Shown here piece after piece: positions 6,349 to 7,555 of a stretch of DNA of 7,555 nucleotides. The number at the start of each line of letters is the position of its first letter. Position 1 is the first letter of the stretch. Origin of the DNA: Microcaldota archaeon (GTDB lineage Archaea; Micrarchaeota; Micrarchaeia; Anstonellales; Anstonellaceae); the NCBI GenBank assembly GCA_023248455.1, contig JAHFEN010000030.1, positions 1 through 7,555 on the forward strand, written 5' to 3'. A program made the translations under genes and the position numbers. The notes beneath the pieces were generated by a model. That model had not been told where the DNA came from. It worked only from the letters and a program-made list of their open reading frames with translations, and did no database searches.

Positions 6349-7143
6349 GTGTTTGTGCTTGACCCAGTCCTTCCCAAAGGATATAACAAGAGGATAAACA
6401 GCCGCCATTTATTGCTTGCCGACAACGGTCATATTCAAAGCGCCACTTTTCACAGATCATTAATGAGCGCTCTTGTCGACACATACTACAGTTACAGATC
6501 TGATAGGGCTATGGAGCTAGCAAAACGTTTAGCCACAGAAAAAATGAGAGATGCTGACGCCATTATACTCTATGGGAAGGCCGTACGCCAGAGCCGTCGC
6601 CTAATTGATTTGGGCAATAGGCTCTTGAGAGATGGAAATGACGCAAAGGCGCTGCATTTGTTCAATAAAGCGCTCCTAAGAAATCCAGATTTGGCAGCGG
6701 CATACTACAACATTGGAAAAATTTTGCACGATATGAATGAACATGGCCGTTCGCATGTCCTCATGATGACGCCTCTCGAAGCCCTTTCTCTTTCGACAAG
6801 ATACGGGAGTGCAGCGGTTGCACTTGACGATACGTTGTCACCACATGCATACCGCTCTAGCTCCGATCGGATTGGTATGAGTAATCCTGAAATTCAAAGG
6901 ATGAAATTGGAGGATCTGAAGAATTTATTGCGCTTTGGCAGGAGCGATGCGATAGTTCACAGCGAGATTGGGGGAGTATATTTGCTCGTGGGGGATATAC
7001 ATAGTGCGAAAACACATTTTCACGAAGCACTATCATTGAATCAAGAAACCAAGATTCTGAACGAGGAAGCTGTTGCAGAGATAACAAAACACCTCGGTGA
7101 TATAAAAAAGCTCCTAAAAAATTCTTACGCAGCCCGTTTTTGA
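6349..7143 (+). CDS. TPR-repeat protein
   Basis: A 264-residue helical protein with tetratricopeptide repeats, which usually form protein-binding scaffolds. The clearest units are residues 83-116 (LGNRLLRDGNDAKALHLFNKAL then NPDL) and 200-233 (EIGGVYLLVGDIHSAKTHF then HEAL). A partial third unit (YYNIGKILHDMNEHGRS) follows the first. Helices before and between them lack the consensus. No signal peptide, membrane segment or enzyme domain is seen, so its partner is unknown. GTG at 6349 is chosen because a TTTAAA element sits about 28 bases upstream; GTG at 6355 or ATG at 6463 are alternatives, and the first 38 residues are the least certain part. Two 60-base lines sampled inside the gene (6481-6540, 6901-6960) are about 42-43% G+C, lower than lines sampled in the preceding gene (48% and 65%). 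That hints at a different origin or weaker codon selection. The gene starts 41 bases after the Cys-rich gene but has its own promoter element. Confidence 0.8.
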   Translation: MFVLDPVLPKGYNKRINSRHLLLADNGHIQSATFHRSLMSALVDTYYSYRSDRAMELAKRLATEKMRDADAIILYGKAVRQSRRLIDLGNRLLRDGNDAKALHLFNKALLRNPDLAAAYYNIGKILHDMNEHGRSHVLMMTPLEALSLSTRYGSAAVALDDTLSPHAYRSSSDRIGMSNPEIQRMKLEDLKNLLRFGRSDAIVHSEIGGVYLLVGDIHSAKTHFHEALSLNQETKILNEEAVAEITKHLGDIKKLLKNSYAARF

Positions 7144-7154
7144 GGCGGGCTGCG
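7128..7154. terminator. stem-loop overlapping the TPR stop codon, likely two-way terminator
   Basis: CGCAGCCCG (7128-7136) pairs perfectly with CGGGCTGCG (7146-7154) around a 9-base loop. The TGA stop of the TPR gene (7141-7143) lies in the loop, after a T5 run. On the - strand another T5 run (7163-7159) follows the end of the 71-residue gene, just before the hairpin. The position between convergent genes fits termination in both directions. Confidence 0.65.
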
Positions 7155-7176
7155 CTTTAAAAAGGGTTCTTACCAC

Positions 7177-7392
7177 TTAGGCATTCTTCAACTTCGCCTT
7201 GTAGACGTAGCCGTCCTTGCCGAGGTAGTACATGTAGCCGCCCTGCTTGTCAACCTTCTCAGAGCCGACCTTCTTCTTCCTGCCGCCCTTGTTGTGCTTC
7301 ATTGGCGCGGCCCATACATAGCCATCCTTGCCGATGTAGTAAAGATAGCCGTTTTCTCGCTTTATTTTCTCAGATCCGATTTTTTGTCCCAT
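7177..7392 (-). CDS. small basic two-repeat protein (GYxYYxGKDGYV repeats), function unknown
   Basis: A 71-residue, Lys-rich, soluble protein made of two copies of a 29-residue unit, residues 4-32 and 41-69. Each runs KxGSEK, then GYxYYxGKDGYV, then a Lys end; by eye 17 of 29 positions match. A basic GGRKKK linker joins them. I recall near-identical small proteins across DPANN archaea, with no known function. Each unit probably forms a small beta-hairpin or sheet rich in aromatic residues, and the high charge would allow nucleic acid binding, but that is inference. The start is certain: an in-frame TGA directly precedes the ATG, and GGAGGTG lies 5 bases upstream. That ribosome site is the strongest in the window, suggesting high expression. 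The gene is convergent with the TPR gene and ends 23 bases from the shared hairpin. Confidence 0.85.
   Translation of the reverse strand: MGQKIGSEKIKRENGYLYYIGKDGYVWAAPMKHNKGGRKKKVGSEKVDKQGGYMYYLGKDGYVYKAKLKNA
7186..7272 (-). repeat. second GYxYYxGKDGYV unit (coding repeat)
   Basis: Residues 41-69 of the small protein, the C-terminal unit. The same block at the DNA level recurs 111 bases (37 codons) away in the N-terminal unit. Confidence 0.75.
7297..7383 (-). repeat. first GYxYYxGKDGYV unit (coding repeat)
   Basis: Residues 4-32 of the small protein, the N-terminal unit. It differs from the second copy mainly at the Lys/Arg/Glu stretch before GY and in the Ala-Pro-Met end. Confidence 0.75.
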
Positions 7393-7397
7393 TCAGG

Positions 7398-7404
7398 CAC
7401 CTCC
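7398..7404 (-). promoter_or_regulatory. strong Shine-Dalgarno GGAGGTG
   Basis: A full-length match to the archaeal 16S anti-Shine-Dalgarno region, 5 bases before the ATG at 7392. It decides the start of the small two-repeat protein and implies efficient translation of a leadered mRNA. Confidence 0.85.
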
Positions 7405-7460
7405 AAAATAGTCATGTGGTTAGGCTCATTCACCCTCCCGTCGAGTCTTCGTCGTCATAA

Positions 7461-7468
7461 TTTATAAA
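7461..7468. promoter_or_regulatory. TATA box TTTATAAA, probably for the small two-repeat gene
   Basis: A palindromic TTTATAAA about 70 bases upstream of the ATG at 7392. Reading leftward, transcription would begin near 7439 and give a leader of about 47 bases containing the Shine-Dalgarno. Because the box is symmetric it could also serve a rightward transcript starting near 7490, where I see no clear gene before the window ends. Confidence 0.5.
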
Positions 7469-7555
7469 CGTATCTACGTCGGTGCTTCGTCGAACAAGAA
7501 GCAGGCGGAAGCACAGCGTAAACGGCGGCAATTGCATCCGTCCCCGGCACGACGG

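Noticed and set aside
5825..6484. 219-codon open frame on the - strand spanning the end of the Cys-rich gene and the start of the TPR gene
   Set aside because: It overlaps copy 2 of the conserved Cys/His module and the TPR promoter; no domain or ribosome site supports it.
7491..7555. Possible tRNA or small RNA at the right edge
   Set aside because: No T-loop motif (GGTTCGANTCC) or cloverleaf could be drawn, and the window ends too soon, so it is kept only as a finding, not a feature.

Overview
The window looks archaeal, most likely from a small-genome DPANN-type lineage (Micrarchaeota or Diapherotrites-like). This is an inference. It rests on four things: frequent ATA isoleucine and AGG/AGA arginine codons; a mix of Shine-Dalgarno-led genes and apparently leaderless genes with a TATA-like element about 26-28 bases before the start codon; a FlaI/PilB-type archaeal secretion ATPase; and a small two-repeat GYxYYxGKDGYV protein that I recall from DPANN genomes. 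There is no rRNA, tRNA, CRISPR array or insertion sequence.

Left block (2-2132, + strand): a copper-handling cluster. It holds the C-terminal part of a CopA-type Cu(I) P1B-ATPase, cut by the window edge; a membrane-anchored cupredoxin with Cys/Met ligands and a TTG start; and a four-helix membrane protein with a CxxC motif inside a helix. The three are closely spaced and probably co-transcribed: a pump, a periplasm-facing copper binder and an unknown membrane partner. The convergent gap at 2133-2227 holds a perfect 14-bp palindrome and a 12-bp hairpin with one bulged base.

Middle block (2228-6307): two divergent genes with start codons only 27 bases apart. On the - strand is an 809-residue, divergent type II/IV secretion ATPase with a Cys-rich N-terminus and a long charged tail. 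On the + strand is a 540-residue protein with 26 cysteines, built around two copies of a 60-residue Cys/His module. I know of no assigned function for this module. One AT-rich element lies about 26 bases from the ATPase start and from an alternative (second) Met start of the Cys-rich gene, so it may be a shared two-way promoter. This pair is the best candidate for an undescribed system.

Right block (6308-7555): a TPR-repeat protein with its own TATA-like element and lower G+C than its neighbours, ending in a hairpin whose loop contains the stop codon. Convergent to it is the 71-residue two-repeat protein with a very strong Shine-Dalgarno and a TATA-like element upstream. The last 160 bases hold no convincing gene.
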